Assembly: GCF_036231905.1 (NCBI RefSeq)
Contig: NZ_JAZARE010000010.1
Location: 62,001 to 126,000, forward strand
Reading direction: 5' to 3'
Length of the DNA stretch: 64,000 bases
Origin: CAMLIZ01 sp036231905
Lineage (GTDB): Bacteria; Pseudomonadota; Gammaproteobacteria; Burkholderiales; Burkholderiaceae_C
The notes under the pieces are model-generated. The model saw nothing but the letters and a program-made list of their open reading frames with translations, ran no database searches and was not told the origin of the DNA. Shown piece by piece: positions 50,208 through 58,158 of the stretch (the stretch's first letter is position 1; each line of letters opens with the position of its first letter). The translations under genes were made by a program, and so were the position numbers.

Positions 50208-50213
50208 ATAATT
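50208..50213 (+). promoter_or_regulatory. Candidate -10 element between two divergent TTG-start genes
   Basis: TATAAT in an unusually A/T-rich stretch of the 78-bp interval separating the aminotransferase and Mth938-type genes. It lies 18 bp before the TTG at 50231; no consensus -35 is at the correct distance. Being palindromic in part, it could serve either strand. Confidence 0.35.
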
Positions 50214-50230
50214 TAACCATAGGGGTTATC

Positions 50231-50626
50231 TTGAAAATTCAGCCGGATCGTCTCGATGGCGGCGTCAATGCCATCAGCCGCCATGAAACTGGGTGTGTGT
50301 GGGTGAACGCCACCGCGCACGAACACAGCCTGCTGGTGCCTTGGCGCGGCGAGGTGGCTGCCTGGCCCGCCCGCCAGCTGCAGGAGCTGACGGCGGCTCA
50401 TTTCGAGCAGGTGCTGGCACTGCGGCCGGAGCTGGTCATCTTTGGCAGCGGCAGCCGCCTGCGCTTCGTGGCGCCGGCGTTGTACCGCTCGCTGATCGCT
50501 CGCGGCATCGGCATGGAAACCATGGACACCGCGGCCGCCTGCCGCACCTACAACGTGCTCGCCGCGGAGGGCCGCCCGGTGGTGGCGGCGCTGCTGATCG
50601 AAAGCGGCCCTGATGCGGGCAGCTGA
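50231..50626 (+). CDS. Mth938-like domain-containing protein
   Basis: A 131-residue protein of the Mth938/DUF498 family (NDUFAF3-like fold). It has 'LKIQPDRLDGGVNAISRHETGCVWVNATAHEHSLLVPW' at the N-terminus, 'LRPELVIFGSGSRLRFVAPALYRSLIARGIGMETMDTAAACRTYNVLAAEGRPVVAALLI' in the second half; the glycine-rich 'IFGSGSR' and 'TMDTAAACRTYNVL' blocks define the family. A molecular function is not established. TTG at 50231 is the only start that gives the full domain, with AGGGG 6 nt upstream. Followed 98 bp later by the peroxiredoxin gene. Confidence 0.87.
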   Translation: MKIQPDRLDGGVNAISRHETGCVWVNATAHEHSLLVPWRGEVAAWPARQLQELTAAHFEQVLALRPELVIFGSGSRLRFVAPALYRSLIARGIGMETMDTAAACRTYNVLAAEGRPVVAALLIESGPDAGS

Positions 50627-50673
50627 GGGCAATCCCTCTTCGTGGGGAACCTGTATGGACAAGCGGCAGCCTT

Positions 50674-50679
50674 TATAAT
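50674..50679 (+). promoter_or_regulatory. Candidate -10 element of the peroxiredoxin gene
   Basis: TATAAT, 45 bp before the peroxiredoxin ATG, in the 98-bp interval after the Mth938-type gene. The -35 region (CTGTAT about 17 bp upstream) is weak. Confidence 0.45.
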
Positions 50680-50724
50680 CTCGGGCTAGCCCGCAACGGG
50701 GCACTCGTCTCAAGACAATCCCAC

Positions 50725-51201
50725 ATGACGCCAGCCCTCAACAAAACCCTTCCGGACTTTGAAGCGCTTGCCACCAGCGGCGTGAAGTTCACCCCGCACG
50801 CTTTCGCGGGCCAGGCGGTCGTGCTGTATTTCTACCCGAAGGACAATACACCGGGCTGCACCACCGAGGCGATGCAATTTCGTGATCGGCACAAGGATTT
50901 CGTGAAAGCCGGCGCAGTGGTATTCGGCGTGTCGCGCGACAACATGGCCTCGCACGACAAGTTCAAGCAGAACCTCGAATTGCCGTTCGACCTGATCGCC
51001 GACACGGAAGAAAAGCTCTGCCACATGTTCGGCGTGGTCAAGAACAAGATCATGTACGGCAAGAAGGTCAAGGGCATCGAGCGCAGCACCTTCCTGATCG
51101 ACGGCGACGGCGTGTTGCGTGAAGAATGGCGCGGCATCAAGGTGGCCGGCCATGTCGACGAAGTGCTCAAGGCCGTGAAGAACCTCAAGAAGGCGGCTTG
51201 A
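50725..51201 (+). CDS. bcp: Thioredoxin-dependent peroxiredoxin (Bcp/PrxQ type)
   Basis: A 158-residue peroxiredoxin. The peroxidatic Cys is in 'PKDNTPGCTTEAMQFRD' (about 38-54). The position five residues on, where many Bcp proteins have the resolving Cys, is Met here; the only other candidate is Cys in 'EKLCHMFGVVKNKIMYGKK' (about 93-111), so the protein is of the atypical alpha3-resolving or 1-Cys kind. 'STFLIDGDGVLREEWRGIKVAGHVDEVLKAV' closes the fold. It reduces hydrogen peroxide and alkyl peroxides in the cytoplasm. A Rho-independent terminator follows 18 bp after the stop. Confidence 0.93.
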   Translation: MTPALNKTLPDFEALATSGVKFTPHAFAGQAVVLYFYPKDNTPGCTTEAMQFRDRHKDFVKAGAVVFGVSRDNMASHDKFKQNLELPFDLIADTEEKLCHMFGVVKNKIMYGKKVKGIERSTFLIDGDGVLREEWRGIKVAGHVDEVLKAVKNLKKAA

Positions 51202-51219
51202 GCGCACGCCCGCCCAAGA

Positions 51220-51242
51220 AGCCGGCCGCGAGCCGGCTTTTT
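51220..51242 (+). terminator. Rho-independent terminator after bcp
   Basis: AGCCGGC-CGCGA-GCCGGCT followed by a T run; begins 19 bp after the peroxiredoxin stop codon. Confidence 0.85.
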
Positions 51243-51328
51243 CGTGCCTGGGCGCGGCGATTGCCCGGTGTTTGCACCGGCCTTCCGGGGCCCATGTTTC
51301 TGATCCGGTTGCCGTTTTGCTCCTGTCG

Positions 51329-51356
51329 TTGAGCCCGACGGTGCTTTGTGCATAAT
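51329..51356 (+). promoter_or_regulatory. Sigma70-like promoter upstream of the phoH leader
   Basis: TTGAGC (51329-51334), a 16-bp spacer and CATAAT (51351-51356). It lies 94 bp ahead of the PhoH-family ATG and would start transcription near 51363. Confidence 0.6.
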
Positions 51357-51362
51357 GGGTCA

Positions 51363-51426
51363 TGCCCGTGAGTTGTGAAACGCGCATCCCCAACAGAAGC
51401 CGCCCCGGTATGGAGCGGCTTTTTTG
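51363..51426 (+). ncRNA. Possible small RNA or attenuated leader ahead of phoH
   Basis: A compact unit of about 64 nt: the promoter above followed by a strong intrinsic terminator (stem AAGCCGC 51397-51403 with GCGGCTT 51415-51421, then T6). The transcript would end 24 nt before the PhoH-family start codon. It contains no convincing peptide. It could be an independent sRNA or a leader whose terminator is conditionally read through. Prediction from signals only. Confidence 0.35.
51397..51426 (+). terminator. Intrinsic terminator or attenuator upstream of phoH
   Basis: 7-bp G/C-rich stem with an 11-nt loop and a T6 tract, located between a promoter-like sequence and the PhoH-family gene on the same strand. 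Confidence 0.6.
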
Positions 51427-51449
51427 TTTTCCGAACCCACCACCCCTCC

Positions 51450-53108
51450 ATGCCACTGCCCAAGCCGCCTGCCCAACGCGCTGCCCTTCTCTCTGCTGAG
51501 GATTTCGAAGCCCAGGCCGCTCCACGCGCCCTGAAGAAAACCCTGAAAACGCCGCCTGCCGCCGAGCCGGCGGTGCCGCCGGTGGCGGAGTTCTATGACG
51601 CGCCCTCGCCCGGCGCGGCAGTGCAAGCGCGGCCCGTTGCCGCCCCACAGCCCGCGGTGGTGGCGCCGCCGCCGGAACCCCGCCCACGCCGGGCCCGCAA
51701 ACCGGCCCACGAAGGCCCGCCCAAACTCTTCGTGCTGGACACCAACGTGCTGATGCACGACCCGACCTCGTTGTTCCGTTTCGACGAACACGACGTCTAC
51801 CTCCCGATGATCACGCTGGAGGAACTGGACAACCACAAGAAGGGCATGAGCGAAGTGGCGCGCAACGCGCGCCAAGTGAGCCGGGACCTGGATGCGCTGG
51901 CCACCGACACCTCGTCGCTGGAGCCCACCGCCGGCATCCCGCTGGCAAAGACCGGCCACCGTGAAGCCGGCGGCAAGCTCTTCTTCCAGACCCAGCTGCG
52001 CAACATCCAGCTGCCGGCCGGCCTGCCGGAGGGCAAGGCGGACAACCAGATCCTGGGCGTGGTGCAGTCCCTGCGCGACGAGCACAAGGGCCAGCGCAAC
52101 GTGGTCCTGGTGTCCAAGGACATCAACATGCGCATCAAGGCGCGTGCGCTGGGCCTGGACGCGGAGGACTATCGCAACGACAAGACGCTGGACGACGTCG
52201 ACCTGCTCTACACCGGCGTGCTGCCGCTGCCATCCGATTTCTGGGACCGGCACGGCAAGACGATGGAAAGCTGGCAGCAAGGCGGCCACACCTTCTACCG
52301 CATCGCCGGCCCGCTGGTGCCGGCCCTCCTGATCAACCAGTTCGTCTACCTCGAGATCCCGGGCGCCGCGCCGCTGTATGCGCGGGTGACCGAGATCACC
52401 GGCAAGACCGCGGTGCTGAAGACGCTGCGCGAATACACCCACCAGAAGAACGCGGTGTGGGGCGTGACGGCGCGCAACCGGGAGCAGAACTTCGCGCTCA
52501 ACCTGCTGATGGACCCGGAGTGCGACTTCCTCACCCTCACCGGCACCGCGGGCACCGGCAAGACGCTGATGACGCTGGCCGCTGGCCTGGCGCAGGTGAT
52601 GGACGAGCGCCGCTACACCGAGATCATCGTCACCCGGGTCACGGTGCCGGTGGGTGAGGACATCGGCTTCCTGCCCGGCACCGAGGAAGAGAAGATGAGC
52701 CCGTGGATGGGTGCGCTGGACGACAACCTGGAGGTGCTGGCGCGCAGCGACAACTCCGCCGGCGAATGGGGCCGTGCCGCCACCAACGACCTGGTGCGCA
52801 GCAAGATCAAGATCAAGAGCATGAACTTCATGCGCGGCCGCACCTTCCTGAACAAGTTCGTGATCATCGACGAGGCACAGAACCTCACGCCCAAGCAGAT
52901 GAAGACCCTGATCACGCGCGCGGGCCCGGGCACCAAGATCGTCTGCCTGGGCAACCTGGCCCAGATCGACACGCCCTACCTCACCGAGGGCAGCTCGGGC
53001 CTCACCTATGCGGTGGACCGCTTCAAGGGCTGGCCGCATTCCGGCCACGTGATGCTGGCCCGTGGCGAGCGCTCGCGGCTGGCCGACTTTGCGTCCGAAG
53101 TGCTGTAG
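51450..53108 (+). CDS. PhoH family protein with PIN domain (PhoH2 type)
   Basis: A 552-residue fusion of an N-terminal PIN ribonuclease domain and a C-terminal PhoH ATPase. After a Pro/Ala-rich, probably disordered start (about 1-85), the PIN domain opens 'KLFVLDTNVLMHDPTSLFRF' (about 92-111) and contains 'LEELDNHKKG', with acidic metal ligands. The PhoH domain has Walker A 'LTGTAGTGKTLMTLAAGLAQ' and Walker B 'FVIIDEAQNLTPKQMKTLITRAGPGTKIVCLGNLAQIDTPYLTE'. PhoH2 proteins are toxin-like RNA helicase/RNases in some bacteria, but no antitoxin gene (PhoAT-type) is seen upstream. The ATG at 51450 was chosen because the upstream in-frame ATG lies before the leader terminator. Confidence 0.92.
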   Translation: MPLPKPPAQRAALLSAEDFEAQAAPRALKKTLKTPPAAEPAVPPVAEFYDAPSPGAAVQARPVAAPQPAVVAPPPEPRPRRARKPAHEGPPKLFVLDTNVLMHDPTSLFRFDEHDVYLPMITLEELDNHKKGMSEVARNARQVSRDLDALATDTSSLEPTAGIPLAKTGHREAGGKLFFQTQLRNIQLPAGLPEGKADNQILGVVQSLRDEHKGQRNVVLVSKDINMRIKARALGLDAEDYRNDKTLDDVDLLYTGVLPLPSDFWDRHGKTMESWQQGGHTFYRIAGPLVPALLINQFVYLEIPGAAPLYARVTEITGKTAVLKTLREYTHQKNAVWGVTARNREQNFALNLLMDPECDFLTLTGTAGTGKTLMTLAAGLAQVMDERRYTEIIVTRVTVPVGEDIGFLPGTEEEKMSPWMGALDDNLEVLARSDNSAGEWGRAATNDLVRSKIKIKSMNFMRGRTFLNKFVIIDEAQNLTPKQMKTLITRAGPGTKIVCLGNLAQIDTPYLTEGSSGLTYAVDRFKGWPHSGHVMLARGERSRLADFASEVL

Positions 53109-53129
53109 CAGCGTCTCGGCGCGACCACG

Positions 53130-53155
53130 AAAAAGGGGCCTCGCGGCCCCTTTTT
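53130..53155. terminator. Bidirectional terminator between phoH and the M3 peptidase gene
   Basis: AAAAAGGGGCC-TCGC-GGCCCCTTTTT, an 11-bp perfect stem with a 4-nt loop; A tract and T tract on both sides let it work for both convergent genes. Confidence 0.9.
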
Positions 53156-53178
53156 GTCTTGTGCAGCGCTGGTGCGCC

Positions 53179-55206
53179 CTACTTCGTCAGGTACTCGAAA
53201 AACGCCTTGGAGTTGGTCTCCCGGCCGAGGAACTCGCGCACCAGCTCCTGCGGCGGACGCTGCCCGCCGTTGCCCAGCACGATGTCGCGATAACGCCGGC
53301 CCACGGCGGGGTCGAGCTTGTGGCCTTCGAACGCGGTCCGCAGGTCCATCGCCACCACCAGGCTCCACAGATAGCCGTAGTAGCCAGCCGCATAACCGCC
53401 CGCCACGTGGCCAAAACCCGCGGGGAACTTGGTGCCGGTGACATGGCCCAGCGGCGTGGCGCCTTCCATGCGGGCCCACAACGCCATCGGCTCCGGTGCG
53501 TCGGCCGCGTGCAAGGCGATGTCGTAGCTGCCGTAGAGGTGCTGGCGCGCGAACTGGACACCCTTGCCGTAGTCCTTGGCGGCGCGGGCTTTCACCAGCA
53601 ACGCCTCGGGCACCGGCTTGCAGGTCTTGCAGACCTCGGCAAAGGTTTTCATCACCTGGGGGTCGTAGACCCAGTCCTCCAGCATCTGCGAGGGCGCTTC
53701 CACGAAGTCACGTTTGACCGTGGTGCCTGCCTGCGACGAATAGCGGGTGGCCGACAGGTTGTTGTGCACCGCATGGCCCAGCTCATGCAGCAGCGTCTCC
53801 AGCTCCTGCAGGGTCAGGCCCTTGCGATCGAAGTTGACCACCAGCGCCGCCTGGGGCACGCGCTGCAGCAAGGTGGAGCCATTGCGATAGCTCCAGACCG
53901 CCGCGTGGTTGAACTTGCCTTCGCGCGGGTACAGGTCCACCAGCAGGGTGGCCATCGGCTTGCCGGTGGCCACGTCGCTCACCGCATACGCCTGCACATC
54001 TTCCTGCCACAGCTTGGCCGGCACGCGGGTGTAGCGCACGCCGGTCATCTTCTCGATCACGCGCAGCGCGAACTGCAGGCTCTGCTGGGGCGGAAAGTAG
54101 GCGCGGAACGCCTCCTGGTCCACGGTGTAGCGCTCCTTGCGCACACGTTCGGTGTAGAAGGCCACGTCCCAGCGGTTGATCTGCGTGCTCTCCACCGGCT
54201 GGCCCAGGTGTTTGGCCTTGGCTTCGCGCAGCTCCTGCAGCTCGCGCACCTCCGCCTGCGATACCGCCGCTTTCACGTCGCCCAGGAAGGCCTGCACCTT
54301 GGCGGTGTTCTGCGCCATGCGGCGGCGCAGCTGGAAGTCGTCATAGCTGGCTTGGCCAAAGAGTTGGGCGTATTCGCGCCGCAGCTGGGTGATCTCGGCC
54401 AGCAGCTTGAGGTTGTTGTCCCCGCCCTCGCTGCTCTTGGCGCGCCACATGCGCTCGCGCGCGGCCGGGTTCTCACCCGTCTGCATGACCGGGAAATAGT
54501 TCGGGTAGGCCAGGCTCAGCAGCACACGGCCTTCGGCGTCGCGCTTGGCACCCTTCCACACCGCCTCGGGCACGCCGCGCAGCTCACTTTCAGTGAAGGC
54601 CACCTGCGTATTGTCGTCGCGCACGTTCTTGGAGAACTGCTGCGCCAGGTCGGTGATGCGGTCGCTGATCGCCTTGGCGCGCGCCCGCTTGTCGGCCGGC
54701 AGGCTGACGCCCGAATCCTCGAAGCCTTCGAGCGTGACACGCAGGAACTCGCGGTCGATGTCGTCGGCCGGTTTCACCTGGGTGGCCGCCTGGTACAGCC
54801 GCTCGTTCTGCCCCAGGGTGGACTGGAACTCCGACCAGCGCAGGGCGCAGGCCTGGGCGGCATCGCGCACCGCCTTGTCGGGGTGCACGTTGCTCAGGAA
54901 GTCGATCGGGTTGGCCGCGTCTTCCATGTACGCGTTCAGCTCGTCGCTGGCGCGCAGCCAGCCGCCGTCGGGTGCATGCTGCTCCAGGGTGACCACGCGC
55001 TGCTGGGCACCGGCCAGGCCCTTGTCGCAATCGGCCTGCACCTGTTGCGCCGAGGTGTAGATGGGGAACGCCGGGCCGGGCAAGGTGGGCAGTGGCGGGG
55101 CCGCCTTGGCCGCTTTCGCCGCCTTGGGGTGCGGGTGCTTGGGCGGCTTGGCCGGGGCAGCGGCCGCGGCCACCGACAGGGCGGCAGCCAGCAGGATGGT
55201 CTTCAT
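53179..55206 (-). CDS. M3 family zinc metallopeptidase (thimet oligopeptidase-like), exported
   Basis: A 675-residue oligopeptidase. It starts with a signal peptide ('MKTILLAAALSVAAAAAPA'), so unlike cytosolic OpdA/PrlC it should be periplasmic. The zinc site 'LLHELGHAVHN' (HExxH) and the third ligand Glu in 'DFVEAPSQMLEDWVYD', 25 residues later, are present, as are the M3 blocks 'RYTVDQEAFRAYFPPQQSLQFAL' and 'GYAAGYYGYLWS' near the C-terminus. It should cleave short peptides with no strong side-chain preference. It is convergent with the PhoH gene and 152 bp downstream of prpE's end on the same strand. Confidence 0.93.
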   Translation of the reverse strand: MKTILLAAALSVAAAAAPAKPPKHPHPKAAKAAKAAPPLPTLPGPAFPIYTSAQQVQADCDKGLAGAQQRVVTLEQHAPDGGWLRASDELNAYMEDAANPIDFLSNVHPDKAVRDAAQACALRWSEFQSTLGQNERLYQAATQVKPADDIDREFLRVTLEGFEDSGVSLPADKRARAKAISDRITDLAQQFSKNVRDDNTQVAFTESELRGVPEAVWKGAKRDAEGRVLLSLAYPNYFPVMQTGENPAARERMWRAKSSEGGDNNLKLLAEITQLRREYAQLFGQASYDDFQLRRRMAQNTAKVQAFLGDVKAAVSQAEVRELQELREAKAKHLGQPVESTQINRWDVAFYTERVRKERYTVDQEAFRAYFPPQQSLQFALRVIEKMTGVRYTRVPAKLWQEDVQAYAVSDVATGKPMATLLVDLYPREGKFNHAAVWSYRNGSTLLQRVPQAALVVNFDRKGLTLQELETLLHELGHAVHNNLSATRYSSQAGTTVKRDFVEAPSQMLEDWVYDPQVMKTFAEVCKTCKPVPEALLVKARAAKDYGKGVQFARQHLYGSYDIALHAADAPEPMALWARMEGATPLGHVTGTKFPAGFGHVAGGYAAGYYGYLWSLVVAMDLRTAFEGHKLDPAVGRRYRDIVLGNGGQRPPQELVREFLGRETNSKAFFEYLTK

Positions 55207-55358
55207 CGGAATGTGTCTCCTCTGCGGTCACCGCCTCGTGGGCGGCGCGGGCGGCCATTGTGCCGGGCGGCAGGCCCGGATGAGCCGCGCCCGGACGAAG
55301 CGCGGTTCCGTGAGGACAGACGACAGGAATCGAGGTGCGGACCGCGCAGGCGGTGTCC

Positions 55359-57254
55359 TCAGCCCTCGACGAGGGTGCGGATCTGCTGCAGCGCGGACGG
55401 GTCCTCGATGGTGGTGAGGTCGCCCGGATCACGGCGCTCGCACACCGCCTGGATGGCGCGGCGCAGCAACTTGCCCGACCGTGTCTTGGGCAGCACGCTG
55501 ACAAAGCGCACCCGCGCCGGCCTGGCCACAGCGCCCAGTTGCTCGTCCACCCGCTTCATGACCTCGCCCTCCAGGGCGAGCTGCGCTTGCGGATCGTCCA
55601 GCACCGAAGCGTCCTTGGGCACCGCAAAGGCCACCGCCACCTGGCCCTTGAGCGCATCGGCCACACCCACCACCGCCACTTCCGCCACGCCGGGGTGGCT
55701 GGACACGCTTTCCTCGATCTCGCGGGTGCCCAGGCGATGGCCCGCCACGTTGATCACGTCGTCCGTGCGCCCGAGGATGAAGTAGTAGCCGTCCTCATCC
55801 CGCAGCGCGTAGTCGAAGGTGTTGTAGACCTGCCGGCCCGGGATGCTGCTCCAGTAGGTCTTCACGAAGCGCTCGTCGTCGCGCCACACCGTCTGCATGC
55901 AGCCCGGTGGCAGCGGCCCCTCGATGGCCAGCACCCCGCGCTGGTGGGCACCGGCCAGGGGCTCGCCGGTGTTTTCGTCGAGGATTTGCACGTTGAAGCC
56001 GTACATCGGCACGCCGGGGCTGCCCAGCCGCGGCGCTTGCGGCTCCACCCCGTGCGCCAGTGTGAGGATGGGCCAGCCGGTTTCGGTCTGCCAGTAGTTG
56101 TCGATGATGGGTTTGTTCAGGGCCTCGCCAATCCAGCGCGCGGTGGGTTCGTCCAGCGGCTCGCCGGCCAGGAACAAGGCTTTCAGCGATGACACGTCGT
56201 GCTGCGCCATGTACGCCGGATCGTGTTTCTTCAGCACCCGCACCGCCGTGGGCGCGGTGAACATCACGTTCACCCGGTACTGGGCCACCAGCTTCCACCA
56301 GATGCCAGCGTCCGGGCGGATCGGCAGGCCTTCGTACATCAGCGTGGCCATGCCGGCGATCAGCGGCCCGTAGATGATGTAGCTGTGGCCCACCACCCAG
56401 CCGATGTCGCTGGTGGAAAAGAAGGTCTCGCCCGGCTGGCCGCAGAAGATGTGCTTCATGCTGGCGGCCAGCGCCACCGCATAACCGCCGGTGTCGCGCT
56501 GCACGCCCTTGGGTTTGCCGGTGGTGCCGCTGGTGTAGAGCGTGTAGCTCGGCTGGGTGGATTCCACCCAGGTGCAGGGCACCTGCGCATCGATGTGGGC
56601 CTGGCGCTCCTGCGCATAGTCGACGTCGCGCCCGGGCGTGCGCTCCACCGGCGCCAGCCCACGGTCCACCAGCAGCACCCGGGCCGGCTTGTGGCTGGAC
56701 AGCCGGATGGCTTCGTCCAGCAGCGGCTTGTAGGCCGTGATTTTGCCCACCCGGCTGCCCGCATCCGCGCTCACCACGCACACCGGTTGCGCATCCTCGA
56801 TGCGGCTGGCCAGGCTGACGCTCGCGAAGCCACCGAACACCACTGAATGGATCGCCCCGATGCGCGCACAGGCCAGCATCGCAAACGCCGCCTCGGGAAT
56901 CATCGGCATGTACACCAGCACCCGGTCGCCCGGCCCCACGCCCTGGGCCAGCAGGATGGCCGCCATGCGCTGCACCTCGGCGTGCAACTCGCGGAAGGTG
57001 TAGGTGCGCTCCTGTCCGGTTTCGGTGGAGACGTAGATCAGGGCCGGCTGGTCGGCACGCGCGGCCAGATGCCGGTCCACCGCGTTGTGGCAGAGGTTGG
57101 TGGTGCCGCCGACGAACCACTTGGCGAAAGGCGGGCGGCTGTGGTCGCAGACCTGGGCGAACGGCTGCTGCCAGTCGATCAGCGCGGCCTGCTCAGCCCA
57201 GAAGGCGTCGCGGTCCTCAATGGACCGGCGATAGAACTCGGCGTAGTGCCCCAT
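55359..57254 (-). CDS. prpE: Propionate-CoA ligase (acetyl-CoA synthetase-like)
   Basis: A 631-residue AMP-forming acyl-CoA synthetase. The start 'MGHYAEFYRRSIEDRDAFWAEQAALIDWQQPF' and the length fit PrpE rather than the longer AcsA. The nucleotide loop is 'YTLYTSGTTGKPKGVQRDTGGYAV'; 'STSDIGWVVGHSYIIYGPL', 'NYWQTETGWPI' and the hinge 'GRTDDVINVAGHRLGTREIEE' follow; the acetylatable Lys is in 'LPKTRSGKLLRRA'. It activates propionate (and probably acetate) to the CoA thioester in the cytoplasm. Divergent from the C40 peptidase gene (181-bp interval in which no convincing promoter was found). Confidence 0.92.
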   Translation of the reverse strand: MGHYAEFYRRSIEDRDAFWAEQAALIDWQQPFAQVCDHSRPPFAKWFVGGTTNLCHNAVDRHLAARADQPALIYVSTETGQERTYTFRELHAEVQRMAAILLAQGVGPGDRVLVYMPMIPEAAFAMLACARIGAIHSVVFGGFASVSLASRIEDAQPVCVVSADAGSRVGKITAYKPLLDEAIRLSSHKPARVLLVDRGLAPVERTPGRDVDYAQERQAHIDAQVPCTWVESTQPSYTLYTSGTTGKPKGVQRDTGGYAVALAASMKHIFCGQPGETFFSTSDIGWVVGHSYIIYGPLIAGMATLMYEGLPIRPDAGIWWKLVAQYRVNVMFTAPTAVRVLKKHDPAYMAQHDVSSLKALFLAGEPLDEPTARWIGEALNKPIIDNYWQTETGWPILTLAHGVEPQAPRLGSPGVPMYGFNVQILDENTGEPLAGAHQRGVLAIEGPLPPGCMQTVWRDDERFVKTYWSSIPGRQVYNTFDYALRDEDGYYFILGRTDDVINVAGHRLGTREIEESVSSHPGVAEVAVVGVADALKGQVAVAFAVPKDASVLDDPQAQLALEGEVMKRVDEQLGAVARPARVRFVSVLPKTRSGKLLRRAIQAVCERRDPGDLTTIEDPSALQQIRTLVEG

Positions 57255-57435
57255 GGTTGTCTCCTCTTTTCTTCAGTGTGCGGCCCATTTCATGGATGCG
57301 CACTGACGGCAACCTGACGAGATGCGTCACTTCGGCCGCGGCGTCTCGGCGATTGACCTGGCACAAGTGACGCTCCCCGCCAGCCCGCTGTAACTCGTTG
57401 CAAGCCATTGAATTACATGCGCTTTTGCGCATCTC

Positions 57436-58140
57436 ATGGCGCACCCCCTTTGTTATCCTGCGCCCGTGCCCCGTTTTGCCCCCTCCTCCACCCTGCGCCG
57501 CATCGGCGTTGCTGCGGCCTTGTCGGCCTCGCTGGTGGCTTTTGCATCGCCCGACGCCGCGCCGGCCGACCCGGTGAGCCGCTTCCTCACCGAACGCGGC
57601 CTGCTGGACACCAACGCGCTGAAGAATTCGGCGCTGGTGCAGCAGGTGCGCGACCGGGCGTCGGATCTGGTGATGTCGGCAATGAACTTCCTCGGCGTGC
57701 CCTACCGCCGGGGCGGCAACTCGGCCGAGGACGGTTTCGACTGCAGCGGCTTCACCCGCCATGTGTTCGACCGCAGCCTGGGCCTGCTGCTGCCGCGCCG
57801 CGCCGACGAACAAGCCCGCGCGCCCGGGCTGTTCACGGTCAAGCGGGAGGAGCTCAAGCCCGGCGACCTGGTGTTCTTCAACACCCTGAAGCGCACCTTC
57901 TCCCACGTGGGCATCTATGTCGGCGAGGGCAAGTTCATCCATGCACCGCGCTCCGGCAGCGAGGTGCGCATCGAGGACATGCGCGATTCCTACTGGGCCA
58001 AGCGCTTCACCGGCGCCCGCCGTGCGCCCGGCGCCAGCGACGCGGCGGCCAACCTGGCGGCGCCACCGCCGATGAGCACCGGTGCCGGCGCCGACGCGGT
58101 GCGCCCCGCCACCACCCTGCTGAGCCCTCGGCCGGAGTAA
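57436..58140 (+). CDS. C40 family (NlpC/P60) cell-wall peptidase
   Basis: A 234-residue secreted endopeptidase. A signal peptide is visible ('RRIGVAAALSASLVAFASPDAAPA'). The NlpC/P60 domain (about 75-195) has the catalytic Cys in 'EDGFDCSGFTRHVFDR' and the His in 'LKRTFSHVGIYVGEGKFIHAPRSG' (His of SHVGIY). It should cut gamma-D-Glu-diaminopimelate bonds in peptidoglycan. The start is uncertain: a GTG at 57466 gives a tighter signal peptide, and a -10-like TATCCT lies at 57454-57459 just before it, which would place the ATG at 57436 upstream of transcription. Confidence 0.87.
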   Translation: MAHPLCYPAPVPRFAPSSTLRRIGVAAALSASLVAFASPDAAPADPVSRFLTERGLLDTNALKNSALVQQVRDRASDLVMSAMNFLGVPYRRGGNSAEDGFDCSGFTRHVFDRSLGLLLPRRADEQARAPGLFTVKREELKPGDLVFFNTLKRTFSHVGIYVGEGKFIHAPRSGSEVRIEDMRDSYWAKRFTGARRAPGASDAAANLAAPPPMSTGAGADAVRPATTLLSPRPE

Positions 58141-58158
58141 GGGCGGCACAATGCCGCC

